DNA of 62,000 nucleotides from Phoronis australis (lineage: Eukaryota; Phoronida; Phoronidae): positions 1-62,000 of the forward strand of contig NMRA01000661.1 in NCBI GenBank assembly GCA_002633005.1. Reading direction: 5' to 3'. Below are positions 46,054-58,482 of the stretch, in pieces. Each line of letters opens with the position of its first letter. Position 1 is the first letter of the stretch. The position numbers and the translations under genes are program-made. The notes below the pieces were generated by a model. The model saw nothing but the letters and a program-made list of their open reading frames with translations, made no database searches and had not been told where the DNA came from.

Positions 46054-46113
46054 CGACGTTCACATCCCAGAAATATAGAACACGTGTTTTTGCCTCCAAA
46101 ACCGACATGGATG
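46054..46113 (-). CDS. MRH gene, exon 4
   Basis: Acceptor TTTTTGCCCTCAG, donor GTAAGT. Reads IHVGFGGKNTCSIFLGCERR. It follows LQYTASDPFTP in phase 2. The xxCSIFLGC strand fits the V-x-x-x-C position of MRH domains. It leaves in phase 2. Confidence 0.75.
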
Positions 46114-47814
46114 CTGAGGGCAAAAATTCAACACGTTACTGGGATTTTAACCAATTTAAGAAAAACAAGACAAATTTTGTATGATAATTGGTAGTATCAA
46201 TATAAACTAATATTTACGTAGTTAGCTGACTTTGTAGGATCTTCGCCTGTTGCCGTCAATTTTCCTTCTTCGTTTTCGTCACATTCCAGTCCAACGTAGC
46301 TTGTCCTATTTTAACCAACAGTGGTAATACAGCCAAGCGATCTTTGTTCAGCTTTAAACTAAAGGTCCTTTCAAGCGATTTTTTTGCGTACTTTTTGGTA
46401 GAATTCCGGAATTTTTTGTCAAAATTTTTATTAGAGTGACGAAGCTAACTTACAGTGCAGCCACTGAATTATTAGACTTCCCTTCGGTCTACCTCCGGTC
46501 TGGCTAGACGTGACCGTAACCGGAGACAGACCGGAGAGTGAGGCGTGAGTCGACCGTGACAACTAGCGTGAGCGCAAGCGCGACTGTACCCGGAGCTCAC
46601 CGTAAGTTAGACGTGAACGAAGCGCAAGGGGACCGTGAGACAGGCGTGAGTGAGCGTGACCCATGCCTGAGTTTCCTTGTCTTCTTTACAGTCAGGACAA
46701 TTGTAATTGATTTCTCTCACGCCTGCGTTCCGGTTACGCTCCGGTCTGGCCAGGCGTGAGGGAGACCGGACGAAGTCTAAGAAGTCAGTGGCTGTACTGT
46801 ATGAACATTGTTGTGCTCAAACGATAAAACGTACAAAATTTTCAAAAAAAATCGCACAGGATAGTCACATGAACATGCTCATTGCTAAAACTTGAATCAT
46901 GCGAGTTCTTTCCGACATTTTTCAGGAATCTTGAAAGTTTATTAATTCAAGGTTGAAAAAACGTAGCAAATAACTTTTAATTGTTCACGCGAGTAAACAT
47001 TTTGAGGAAAACTTTCTTAAAAATTTTGGAACAAATTTTAGCAAAAAACTGCTCGAACGAGCCGGCATTAAATTAAAATCAAATTTGTTTCCCCATGAGC
47101 CACCGCCCGTAAAATGTGTTTGCACTTCAATACTTTTTAATGCACGCTGCATGAAGAGACTTTTTCAATTATAAAAGTGAATTATTTTTGAAAAAACATG
47201 AAAAGTGGGAAAAACAGCGTGTTACCGACTTGCATGTGCATGTATCTCCCATCTCAGAGGAGTGAGCGAGCGTAGGGCGAGCGGGAAAAATAAGCACCCT
47301 ATCGAGTAGTGCTGTGGTATTTTACAGTAAATTGTATTTCATTGAGACTTCTCAAGGTGTTACACGTATGTCGTATTTGAATGAAATGAACAAAACTGTA
47401 GCGCTCATCTTCGGTAAAGGCTGTCAACTAACTCTATTGCAGTATTCTCACAGTGACATTTCGAAAACAGGAATGTTTCATTTTCTTTTGCAAGCTCAGC
47501 GACAGATTTTGATTTATTCTTTGGCAATATCAGATATCAAATTTTTTATGAAAAAAACAAGTACAATATATACAAAAATACGATAAGCGTGTAATTGAAA
47601 TATTACCATAAATCTACTCGTAGAAACACGGGAATTTCATTTTTGTGTCACAATGTCTTTGTAGCTTTTACAATGTACACACTCAACATAGCTATAATTG
47701 CAATGCAATATTTTATTGTTTGAAGAGCTACAACGTATACTGTATTTCCATGGAGTGGAAATGTATTCTTGATATGAAACTTCAATATCCGTTTAGAAAA
47801 TGTTTAAACAATAC
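46114..47814 (-). other. Intron of the MRH gene
   Basis: Contains a Tc1/mariner-like MITE (46451-46801). Nothing else is recognised. Confidence 0.7.
46451..46801. mobile_element. Tc1/mariner-like MITE, about 350 bp
   Basis: The left end TACAGTGCAGCCACTGAATT is matched in reverse complement by the right end TACAGTACAGCCACTGACTT; similarity continues about 40 bp (TTAGACTTC, GGTCT). TA dinucleotides flank a CAGT start, the usual layout for this superfamily. The interior is GC-rich with many CGTGA/CACGC words and encodes nothing recognisable. Confidence 0.85.
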
Positions 47815-47948
47815 CTCGGTGTAAATGGGTCACTCGCAGTATATTGCAGCTCTAATCCTCTACTCGGATCATTCACAAATGCTGCAGTATTCTGAGTTCC
47901 TATACTGTAGTACATGGGCAAGCCACCGTCAAAATGTGTTTGACAAGC
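47815..47948 (-). CDS. MRH gene, exon 3 (core of MRH domain)
   Basis: Acceptor TTTTTTTTCAACAG, donor GTATTG. Reads ACQTHFDGGLPMYYSIGTQN, then TAAFVNDPSRGLELQYTASD and PFTP. CQ, YYSIGTQ and LxLxYT are the conserved MRH strand motifs. Phase 0 in, phase 2 out. Confidence 0.92.
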
Positions 47949-49440
47949 CTGTTGAAAAAAAAACATCCATTCAGATTAATATATTATACAAAATTGTCGA
48001 AAGGTTCACATCCTAATACTTGAATGGAGTTGAGATAACAACGCGATTGGACTGGCCATATTCTGTAAAAACGATCTGTTATGCTGTGATGTAAAATGAC
48101 GATAATTTCACCACAAAAAATGGATGGTTCTAGACACTGAAATACTCCGAATTGCCACGAGGCTAAATAGAGCACGCGCAAACTAGCCTCGGTATGAAGC
48201 ACTAAAGAGGAGAGAGCTCAAAAACTAAACTGGCCTTATCGGTCTATCAAATACTCGAAACATCTTACAAGCATTTGATGGACGCATAAACTGCCTGAAT
48301 AAAAATGGCTAGATCTTTCAGCTTTTAAAAAACGCCTTTCATACTTCAAGAGAGAAAAGCAGTGACAGAATTAGAAAACCTTTCCGTTGAGGAACCCTAC
48401 AGTGAAAGGTCCCGATGAGTCGTAATCACATGATCAGTGCTATGGGCCTTGCGGTGTGGTCTAAATACAATCAGGAAGAGATTTCTTCCTGGTACAATGT
48501 ATGCCTGGTGCATTTCAACTGCCTCCTATTGAGCAGCTGCGCAAGCGTCTACAGTCTGTTTTAGGGGAACGTAAAGAACGAAATCATGCCGCACTCCTTT
48601 GTGTAGGCTCTTTTTCTAAATTTGTCTAGTTCGAAATAGAGCAACTCGGTGAGCTTCACATGCTCCTTAAAAGCATATAGCTTGTTGGTGGAGTCTGCAG
48701 GTGTATATTTAAACACTAACGGGCTAAACTAGCAAAACTGAAACCATGTCCAGTTGTCGATACAACCAAAAACGGAGTCTACAAGTACGACATCGACTTT
48801 TATTTTAAATCCTCGAGTAAAATCATGATAACTTGAAATAATCGCTATGATGATACACACACAACATAGAAAACCTTAACCTGTGTAATTCAATTTTTGA
48901 CTTTCTGCCAATCTCATTAATTGACCACGTTCTTTAGTAAAGCTTCAAAGAGGAAACGTACAGTGATAACAAAGGAGCATCTATAACATGATCAAATTTT
49001 CTTGATATAAACGTTTTGGACGAGATCAAAAAAACTATGCTGCATTTTTTAAAAATGTTACGTTCGTTTTTAATACGCAACCGTTAATTCGTAAAAGTCC
49101 TATTTTTCATAAGCCCATGAAAGTGGAAATTTTTAGAAAAAAAAGACTTTGGAGAACAGAGCATTAATTAATAGTATCTGGAAGTTTCATGTCAATGCGA
49201 TCAGCCATGTTTTGAGATATTATGTTCTGAAGTTAGTCAAATTTGGTCATTTTCCAAGGCTCATTAAACCTAGTTTCTTGCGACTTCCAGGTACAGCAAT
49301 AAATAAGCATTGGTCGCAAACTTCATCCTCAAACTACCTGTCTCGTGAACGGTAAATGTGCGCATTATGAAGCATGATTAAGGCCCACACAATTTCTTTA
49401 AGCCAATTTCAGATCAGAATTCAAAATAAAATCCACTTAC
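47949..49440 (-). other. Intron of the MRH gene
   Basis: I see nothing in it. Confidence 0.65.
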
Positions 49441-49540
49441 AGCAACTCCTACACACGTTCCTGAGGTATCTTCTGATAAAGTGAAGTCATTGCAGGGATT
49501 CCATGCAAATTGGTCCGAACCTCCGTTGATATTTTTGAAC
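49441..49540 (-). CDS. MRH gene, exon 2
   Basis: Acceptor TCTTTTCTCAAG, donor GTAAGT. Reads FKNINGGSDQFAWNPCNDFT, then LSEDTSGTCVGVA. FxWxPC is the conserved MRH opening and TCxxVACQ runs on into the next exon. Phase 2 in, phase 0 out. Confidence 0.93.
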
Positions 49541-50756
49541 CTTGAGAAAAGACATCAAAATGCTAGATTGGAAACTTGTATAATCTTGCAAACAAAGATA
49601 CAGAAGGTAATCTCAACGTTAAACCGTCTCGGATTCCGCAAACTTTGTCAAAAACACAAGCTACTACGAATCATATTGAACTGCTAATACAGATATTAAG
49701 TGAACTGTCGAATTTCCTTCAACACGACATATTTACTTGACCGTTGAATGGTACTTTGGTAGTACATAAATGGTGGATCCGTGTTTAAAGAAACTAATTT
49801 TTGATTGCTGCACTGATCTTTGCTTGGATGAGAAGTGGGTTCTAGGCTTGGAAAAAATGCGCGGAACAAAAACTGATCCGACGTGACAGACCAATTTGTA
49901 TAGATTGATCTCAAGCGGTCTGTTCTTTCCAATGCAGGATGTCACTTTTAATTTGGCTACTGAACAATCGTTGACCTAATTCAAAATGGCAAAACAAAAG
50001 TTCCGTTTTGAGAAGGGAAGCTAGCTTGTAGGCTCTTTAAGACACTCCCAAGCAATATTACATGTACATCTCTGGTGTGTAAAAACCTAACGCTCTGCAG
50101 TGACCTGCGCAACAAAACAGCCCCTGGACAAAATGTGAATGCAAGGAAATAGCTGAGGTGGTGGAATAATCTCGCAGTGTTGAAAAACTGTTCAAGCTTT
50201 TTACTACTTTGTATCCGTATGTGGAAAGTTTTCACCCTGCATGTTCAACTTTGCTCTGTGTGACTCTAAAACCATTACAGGTTCCTTCCACGATATGTTT
50301 CATAGCAAAAGCAATACCCACATATTATCCCTGCCGCATGTTCTGAATTAGCGTTGTAATGTTTACAAGCCATTTTACATAGAGGCATCATGCCAAAATC
50401 AGCTCTCATAAATTGGGAGCAATAGACATTTGTTTTTGCCCTCTCGCTCAATGCTTCATTTTTCAACCCGCCTCCTGTATATCGCCAATTCTGTTCCATA
50501 CGAAAACTTTTTTTTCTCTTTCGTCCGTTTTCACAGTAGTTATACCACCTCCGCCCCCTTTGTGATCAGCAGTTTAACTCACGTCCGGCTGCAGCCCTGC
50601 GTTTATTTCGTTGACATTTGCTACATAATGAGAGTTGTGTGCATTTTAAAACAAAACAAAGTGAAGACAAAGAAGAAATTAGGAAACATTGCAATGAATG
50701 TGGTGGACCTCCATTGAGGGGCTGCTCACACTGCGGTCTACAGGCTGTATACTCAC
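49541..50756 (-). other. Intron of the MRH gene
   Basis: Open frames on both strands here (49696-50717) have no domain. I see nothing else. Confidence 0.65.
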
Positions 50757-50929
50757 CTGGGTGTATTGTCCGTATTGGCCAAAGGACTCAGATCTATAAC
50801 TTTTCCATCCTTGGTGCGGCACTTGCAACTTGACTCTTTCGTACAATCAATCGATTGTTTACTACTGCTCAACTTCAGTACGGTAAGCAGCCCAAGTAAC
50901 GAGAGCATATGACCAAGTGTTGGCCACAT
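50757..50929 (-). CDS. MRH gene, first coding exon with signal peptide
   Basis: Starts at ATG (50929) with an in-frame stop a few codons upstream; a second Met follows seven codons later (50908). MLSLLGLLTVLKLSSS is the hydrophobic signal core. Then CTKESSCKCRTKDGKVIDLS and PLANTDNTP: CxC, DGKxIDLSPL is the N-terminal MRH pattern. Donor GTGAGT, phase 2. I chose 50929 as the longest start; 50908 fits a signal peptide equally well. Confidence 0.9.
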
Positions 50930-53400
50930 TTCAGAGTATTTTTAACTTTCGAATGCTGCTAAGTAATGAATCACATTGTCGTAGAATAGCACATCATATG
51001 ATGAACTTTGTTCGACTCGAAGAAGGGTTCATACATGTACATATATGTCGTAGTCATTATCTTGTTTACACACAGATTAAATGAGACGTCATGTGATGGA
51101 AGTATATTGTACATGTACCTGTGAGTATCATACAGAGCAATGTCCAAACATACATGTATTATGTACATGTACTGGCGCAAGTCGAAAACGAACGAACAAT
51201 AGCGAACATGCTCTCTACATTCACTGTTCCAGATGGCACACTGGTACATTAAACCTGACTCAAAAAGTAAGTATATCACACGTTTTTGCACAGTACGTTC
51301 ATTCCAAGAAATAAAGAACAGTTCATATGTAATTGTGTTCATTTGTATAATCCTGTCAATTCGATCTAGATATTTTATGAATTTTACCTTGCGGTGAGTA
51401 AACAAGATTTTATGAAAACGCTATAGAAAGGGGACGTCACAAACTTCAATGAACGAAACGAGTACGAGTTTTCGGGTTTCAAAAACATGGCTTAAATTCG
51501 AAATGTTTAGTACATGTACTGTTAAGGGGGCATTTCGGAGTATCGGCCATGATTAGAAAAAAGATTAGTTGAGCACTGGTCTGAAGTGATTAGAAATTTT
51601 CTGTAGTTACGTCGTCAACTAAAAATGGTCTTAACAGTCTTCTTTTTCTTCCAGAAGACCTTTGATTGTGACTTCGCGAGTAGCATGGTCGATTCCGCTC
51701 TAAGATTCCGATTAGCTTTTGCCATGCCCCTCATGTCGGCCAACACTCTTGATAAGCAATACCGTCATCTCGTTTCCCACAATGTATATTCGAACTTTTA
51801 CCAACCGCATTGCCGCGCCTTTATACCCAAGGGTCTATATCCGAAATTATGCTTTTTCCCAAGTGGTTCGCATACTGATGGATGCGCCTACGTTTCTCTT
51901 ATAAATCCAGGTAATGTATGCTACTGTACATAGGCCCATACATCAATTCGCGTACAGACGCATCCGTTTTGACTACTGCTGTGCCTCCTGCTGCTACTTT
52001 TTACGTTTGCCTCTTTATCTTTGGAGCTCCTTGGTATATTTTCAAGACATTTAGTAAGTAACTTTGTATTACTGCATTGCGGGGCCTTTAGGCCCCTGGA
52101 CCTATCTCCGACATTATGCCATTTTCGTGGCGTTTTTTACCCAAGAGGTATCGCACAGACGTCCATGGGCCTAATGGCGCGGTAGTAATTACCTCGCGCT
52201 CATTTTATACAGTTGTCTCGAATAGCTGTAGCCACGTCCCTGAAACAAAAATGATTCAGAATCGAGAAGAGTTTGCACGCTTAAACATATGGCTGTCACG
52301 GCATCTAAGTTTTAACCGGTGAACCTGTCAAGCGACAAAATTTCGCCAAAATTCTTGTCGCTCGACACGTTTTAACAATCTTCAATTAAAGGGGCCTGGA
52401 ACCAGAAAAAACAGACTAAATTGCGTTATTCAAAGTGGTTCTCTGCCACAGAAACAAATTTCAACTTCTTCATTAGGTATTTTTACGGTTTTTTCGTAAA
52501 GATTTATTTGAATTTCTGTTTATGTCAAAACATTTTTAGTTTAGTTTTAACGTAAATGTGGATCTCAAAACAAAACAATTACATTTTATTCTATAAATAC
52601 CTCCCTTAATATCTTAACTTTGATTTAGAATGTTACAGGAATCGAAATTAATTTAAAGACAAGCTTTTTAAATTTTTTTCACCAACCATTTATTCCGTCG
52701 TATGTCTTCCATTTTTGTCGTTGATTTAGCTCTGCCCAGTCATACACATTCAGTAATTTCCGCCGAGCACTACCGAGCGTTTTCGATTACGGCCATTTTA
52801 GTAAAATTCGACATTCATTTATAGGACTTGAGAATCTAATCTGATATGTACTAAACAATGGCGTAAAATGGCGAGAGTTTATATCTACTGTTGTACAAGC
52901 ATAACAGGCAGCGGCTACGATTTATTGCACCTGTGAACTCGCTGAATATGATGCAAGCATTCGGCTTCGTAGTGAATTTTACACCTTCGGAATCCCGTAC
53001 CCGGGGTTCCAGGTCAACTGCCATACGATTTATATTTACATATACCACCAGACATGCAGTTACAGAAGCCAGAAACAACACGATACTTGGTTTGTAAACT
53101 GACTACTTTGGTCACCGGTAAGACCGGTCCAGTGAATTACGATTTTATAAAATCACACTCTCGAGTGTCTCCGATAAAATGAACGAAAGATCACAGTTAT
53201 GCGAACTTGATTTTTACAAGAAAGGAAACCAAGAGGCAGGGCTATACATGTTGTTGTATTTCCAAACTTGTCAAAGTAGATCTAAGTAGCAACATAAAAT
53301 CATGGCTAGATCTCACTTCAGCTCCGTTATTTCTTAACCAATCTCGCAGCACAATTATCTCAGTATTTCTTTTTGTGCCCTTCGAAAATTGTTTATGATC
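50930..53400. other. Upstream of the MRH gene; no gene recognised
   Basis: Frames at 50971-51405 (minus), 51625-51933, 52116-52322 and 52891-53097 (plus) carry no domain. Two stretches, 51810-51860 and 52070-52130, resemble each other (GCATTGC, GCCTTTA, CTATATCCGA or CTATCTCCGA, ATTATGC) and may be a small repeat. ACATGTAC runs are frequent at 51030-51180. Confidence 0.5.
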
Positions 53401-53439
53401 TCTGATTTTTATTTTACACCGCGTCCGTTGTGCCGAAGA

Positions 53440-53570
53440 CGTTAACAAGTCTATTCCCTATGGCCGCCGCCATTATTATGTCATGGACCGTGGCGACACC
53501 TATAGGGGATGTGTGTGCGCCGACGAAGTACGCGAGGCGTTGACTGCGACCGATTGTAGTTTGCCAATTT
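53440..53570. promoter_or_regulatory. CpG-rich patch, possible promoter
   Basis: Short GC- and CpG-rich stretch (CGCGTCCGTTGTGCCGAAG, ATGGCCGCCGCCATTATTAT) in AT-rich surroundings. It holds a 24-codon frame from ATG. It may be a transcription start region, but no attached gene is found. Confidence 0.2.
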
Positions 53571-56318
53571 CAAAAATTGTCAAGCGTCTTTGTTTAAAAT
53601 AATGAAAACAAAAAACATGAGCAGTGTATTGGAAATACACAAAAGCAAAATATAGAGTATATCAAGAAAAAATGTGGTCAGTAAAGGTAAAATATACTGA
53701 AAATACGTCATAAGCAAGCGTGTGACTCAGTAGTCAGAGGTAAACAGGTGAAGTACATGTAGGTGATTGGATGGTCAGCAGGTACAGAACATCTAGGAGT
53801 TTGTATAGATCTGCTGAAGAAGAGGTAGGGGGGCGTACCTCAACCAAACTATTGAGACCTAAGAGAGCTTTCTCCAATAGTCCAGGTGCTAATATCAATT
53901 AATTAACAATTAATTATTAAAACTTTCAACGCACAAACTTTGTTTTAATATATAATTGAAAAATGTTTCCTACGCCAATGTCCAAAAACTGCGCTCTTAC
54001 CCTATCCAAACGGGTCCGGATCTTTTGTTTCTAAAATTCACACCTTACGACATAAAACATTCAAGCGGTTTATGCCCAGTTACATGAAATAGTCCCAAAT
54101 ATATACTCAATAGGGACAGATTTAGGATTTTTAAAGGGGTGGGGGTGGATCAAAGACTTTTTAAGAAGGGTGGGCCACGTGGACTCCTTATTTCCTGACT
54201 TATTTTAAACACGCAAAATCTAAGAAAATGACATCGTCATTGAGTGCAACAGGGTTTTCAAGGTACTACAAATATTACCAAAGTACCCACCAATGTAGGG
54301 CTCCATATGCTTTTAAAAGAACACTTCTTTCGACACTTCCAATGAAAAATTATCAACAAGGTTACCAAACCATACAATTAGTATTTATTAAGCACTGAAG
54401 TCCATACCATGATCATATAATATAGATTATTTACCAACGACAGCCAGATAGTTGACTGTATGAGATCACAAGAAATAATTTAAATAAGTTGCAGCTAGTA
54501 AATAAAAAGCAATCCATCAATAAATTAATGATAATAAATAAAGAATAAAGAATAAATAAAAAACAAATATATAGTAAATATGATTATCTTTTACATCTGA
54601 ATGTATAGAGACTGAAGAAAGAAATGAAAGAAAGCAATCGATGGGTATAGAATAAACTAATCAGTAATTCCCAAAATATTGCAAACAGTTTAAGATAACT
54701 TTCTATGTAAGCGATCAAAGGCAGGAAAAAGTAGACATTAAGTTCAAATCATCCACTCCATCACTGGTTGACTGGCAACAGTTTCACGCAAAAACAGCCT
54801 TTGTTTCAGTCGTGAACATCATCTATCTTAATCAGAGGGAAAACAAAAAAGCAGAAGTCACGAATTTTTAATTAACTGTTGCTGCAGCCACGGGCATTGC
54901 AAAAAGCACCATTGCGTTTTTACCGACTGGCGCCGTCATATCTTGCCATATTTGTTTATTGCACACACGCTTGCTAGTCGTCTCTACGGTCCATGAAACA
55001 AAAATGGCCCCCAGTGGCCGTCCAATGGGATTTCGCTAGGTGGTTTGTCGCACTATGGTCTCTTCTCCGCCGACAATTAATCACGTGATTTTAAGAATTC
55101 GAGCAGACTCGATTACGTTGTTAAAACTGAGTTATTATTATTAAATTGCGATGTACCCAAATTATTCATACATGTATGTTGAAATTATCAATACCTTATT
55201 CGAGTAACTGTAAAAACTACTAGTTGCCACAGTCAAAAAACCTCAGAAAGTGATATGGTGCCGAATGTACACTTCTCAATCACCGCCGTGCGTTATTGTC
55301 GATTTCTCGAGTTACGAATTTTGAGTTTATTTAAACTTTGAACTTATAATTCTCGACGATGTGCGATCGGATTGCTATGAAATTTTGAATACACGTGCTT
55401 GCTACTTGTTACCTACCAAAGTGAAGTGGATCTCGGAATCTTGATTTAGCTCCTAGTTTTTTGGAACGGAGCCTTCAAAAATCAAGAGTACGGCCGTTTT
55501 TGCTCAAAGACCTACATGTAATGTCAGGAATCTGAGATATGGCTCCCTCGAAAATGCCGTTATCAACAGGTTGACAAAACACCAATATAATTGGAGCAAC
55601 AATACAGTGTATTTGTAAAATCTCTGTTCAAAGTCAAAATTTGTTTCCTAAAAACACATTTCGCGTGAAAAATAAAGACAAAAAATAAGATTAATAAATT
55701 TTGTTAGGAAATTTTTTCACCTTTCAGAAAATATGTACTTTATAGGGGTTACAGGTAACAGAGTTAAAGATAATTGCAAACAAATACAATCTGGTAAGCA
55801 TGGTTCACATTTACCTCAAATTTCGAAAAGACGATCTGTCAACTGCTCAAAGCTTCGTCTATTTTTCCCACAAAGCAAAGCACATCTTATTATTTGGTAT
55901 GACAACAAATAGACGTAGTACATTTCTCTTTAGTATGGAAACGTGACCTTTGAAATTTGATGTAAACAAAACAACGGCGCATTTAAGTAGCAGTCATTCC
56001 GATTAAGAGGTAATCGATGTTTAAAACTGTTTAAAATTAGTTATAAACGGATCGTACTAGTATCTAGAATTATTTTTGGAAAATTGCTTGCCTCACTGAA
56101 TAGCGTCATGTGATGTAGACCTTAGATTCGTAGTGCGACCACAAATATTAATTTGCCTTTAAAATCTATCTTGTCAGTCAGCAGTGAACGATTTGATCAC
56201 AAGTGGGACGACTCGACAACCTTCATATATCTGCAGAGAATTCCATTGCCTGATACAGTTGTCAGTGAGTACATTTACTTGTGCGTGTTGCGTCTAGCTG
56301 AAGACTGGAGGTCAACAC
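53571..56318. other. Non-coding, AT-rich
   Basis: Includes a low-complexity AATAAA-rich tract at about 54525-54575. I see no gene or classified repeat. Confidence 0.6.
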
Positions 56319-56544
56319 CAGTGGCAGATCTACGTTTTCAATAAGGGGGGCTTAGGATTTGCGCCAATCCGAAGAGCCTAGCACCGAGCGGATGGAAGAG
56401 GTGATCCTCCTCCAGTGTATGATTTTTTTAGATTTTAGTAACTGAGGTCGTTTTACTGGCGACATTTGTTAAAGTTTCTATTTTTGATCCTGTCCCGATG
56501 GGTGATTTGAACGCCCTGAACCTTCCTCCGTAGAACAGCCTCTG
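56319..56544. mobile_element. hAT-like non-autonomous element, copy 2
   Basis: Begins CAGTGGCAGATCTACG and ends CGTAGAACAGCCTCTG, imperfect inverted ends. The interior matches 40457-40654. CAGxGGCxGATC ends are typical of hAT-type elements (family knowledge). Confidence 0.75.
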
Positions 56545-57703
56545 AACATTTACATGTAAATGTTCAAAAAGTTGTTGGTGTCGTCATGATGGATCTAAGG
56601 ACGACATTAACAGACGATTTCATAAGGTGGTTTAATACTTATAACCGGTTTTAAGACTTAAACCCGGTCTTCCTAAATTTGGTCTGATTTTAGACATAAC
56701 TCGCATTTCACTATCGTGGTTTAAAAGTTTGAGTGCCTGTTTCTGCTGGACCAGGGAGCGGGTTAAGTAAAACCATGTTTCAAAGTTCCCAAGGCACCCA
56801 GTTGCAAATCACAGCTATTCAAAAATGCTGGTTTTTCTTGAAGTTTTTGCAAGCAGCGGTTGCCAAAGACATTTGACGAAATTTGGAATGTGGGATCTGC
56901 GCAATTATATTTTAAAAACATATACCTGATCTGTTCACGTTTCCTGCACAGGAATTAGCAACCCAAAATTAAAAAAAAATCTCTATAAAGAGACCACCTT
57001 CAAAATTTTGGCGTCCACCTCTGTTTCCGGTTCCGATAGACTAAGATCTCGATACCCTCTGACACAGCGCCACCTATACTGCAAAGTGGCCCTGTGGAAA
57101 CATGTGAACGACACACGGAATTCCGTTTGTGGGCATCAATGCGCATGCCTTGGTTTTACTTCCGATGTAAACAAAATGGTTCACTGTGTGCGTAAAAAGG
57201 TACCGGGTATATTGCTTTGTGTTCTGTTGCACTGGAATAATAATCATTTTGATGGAGTGCATTTGAACTCATACTGAATCTAATTTACTGATTTTAGACG
57301 TTTTATGTTCACGTTAGTTGTATAAAGTTCGAAATTGTGAACTTTCTAAGTCGTCATAGTTGGGTCTGGGACCGGTGCCAAGCTGGCTAGTAAGCCAAGT
57401 CCAAGCGCGAGCGTGTTGGGTAGCCCTATGTTTAAAAAATACCGTGGTCAGTGCCTGTGGTGCCAAGCTGATTAGCTTTGCGTTTTTATTGTCTTCTGTC
57501 TTTACAACTTCGCCAGAGTGTTTTTAGGTTTTTGATGTGATCAATTGTTACTTTGTCTAATATCAGGTCAGATAGTGTTTGTGTGAGCCAGAGGCTGAAT
57601 ACTGTGCTTGTGTTTGATAAGTTGTTAAGATACAGTTCAAACTTTTCAGGTGATCAAGGCATGTCAAGTAGGCTAATACACCTGTGAAGACTCAGAGTCG
57701 GTC
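56545..57703. other. No clear gene
   Basis: The 89-residue plus frame at 57008-57277 contains a short MVHCVRKK piece before a GTACCG donor-like site, conceivably a first exon for the broken gene downstream. No domain is visible. Confidence 0.4.
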
Positions 57704-58482
57704 TTGTCGGTGTCTGCAACTGTCCACTCACCAAGGGACGTTTTTCTATTATTGAAACATTTAGCATTGTATGGTGGTGTCAATATTTTTGAGGGGATTA
57801 TCTGCATAAATTGTGAAAGACTCTTACAGACGATTCACACCAAAGTGACTCATTTCAAATCAAAAATTAAACAAACTCAGAAGTTGTGCAGACCCAAACG
57901 TTGTGCGGTGGAGAGCCCAACTCTACCCTCGGCCAGATCTGAAGTTAGAGGTGACCAGCGCTGAGAAACCCGTCGCAAACTTATTGAGCTCCAGCCAGCA
58001 TCGGCTGTTCAAGAAGTACAGAAACGCGCAGCAGCTGATGAGAATATTTGCAGTGATTTAGCACTGAACACTTCTCGAAATCTACACGTGCATCTTCGTC
58101 TGAAAAGAAGGTTGTTGAAAGAGCTTCTAGTATTTTGAAGGATGAAGAACTCAAACATGCCATTACAGAACAACGTATGAAGGAAAATGATGCTATAGCC
58201 GAATCCATAACTGGCTCAAAGCATGGATGTATTTCTCATTTGCAAGTAAAGAACAAAAACTCTTATGACACGTTATTCCAGTTTGACTGGACCATCATTG
58301 ACAATGAGATGAAACTTAAATTTCCGGTGTTGTTCTCCCATATTGTAGGGGTTACATGTATGTTAACTCCTGACAATATGTCAAGCGGAAAGAAGGTAGA
58401 TAGCATAATACCAAGAATTTCTGTTATAATGCCCTGTGCATGCAATCTAGAAGTCAGCCTCTTTGTCTGGTACAGAGAGTGA
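57704..58482 (+). pseudogene. Broken gene of an unnamed repetitive family
   Basis: The frame 57704-57964 contains ICINCERLLQTIHTKVTHFK and KLCRPKRCAVESPTLPSAR, a C-x2-C plus coiled helix and a basic, proline-spaced linker. After a single TGA the same frame runs on (LIELQPASAVQEVQKRAAAD) to about 58070. A shifted frame then continues to 58482 with EELKHAITEQRMKENDAIAE and MKLKFPVLFSHIVGVTCMLT. The layout (CxxC head, linker, charged helices, then a conserved globular start) resembles multi-copy proteins predicted in cnidarian and lancelet genomes, from memory and without a search. The stop and the frameshift make it a pseudogene unless an intron removes them. Confidence 0.45.

Larger units (their letters stand above)
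39300..50929 (-). other. Gene: MRH-domain / cation-dependent M6P receptor-like
   Basis: Seven firm exons and one candidate exon on the minus strand join in frame to 263 codons including the stop, close to the length of vertebrate CD-MPR (277 residues). Order: signal peptide, cysteine-rich MRH (mannose-6-phosphate receptor homology) domain, a CCP-proline/glycine stalk, GGGLSVGTALI plus a transmembrane helix, then KFVRNAQGRE, IPN-x3-FW and a short tail. The IPN/FW tail motif and the LSVGT entry to the membrane are characteristic of the Man-6-P-receptor / ATG27 family. Members sort hydrolases or cargo between Golgi and endosomes. Whether this one binds mannose-6-phosphate is unclear, because the Arg and Glu of the binding quartet are not obvious. 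Confidence 0.85.

Noticed and set aside
46538-46759. Plus-strand frame of 73 residues
   Set aside because: Lies wholly inside the inverted-repeat MITE and consists of its GC-rich repeats.
50971-51405. 144-residue minus-strand open frame, the longest in the window
   Set aside because: Rich in ATGTAC-derived Tyr/Met/Cys repeats (TYMYMYE, YMYIIH), no domain, no splice or start context.
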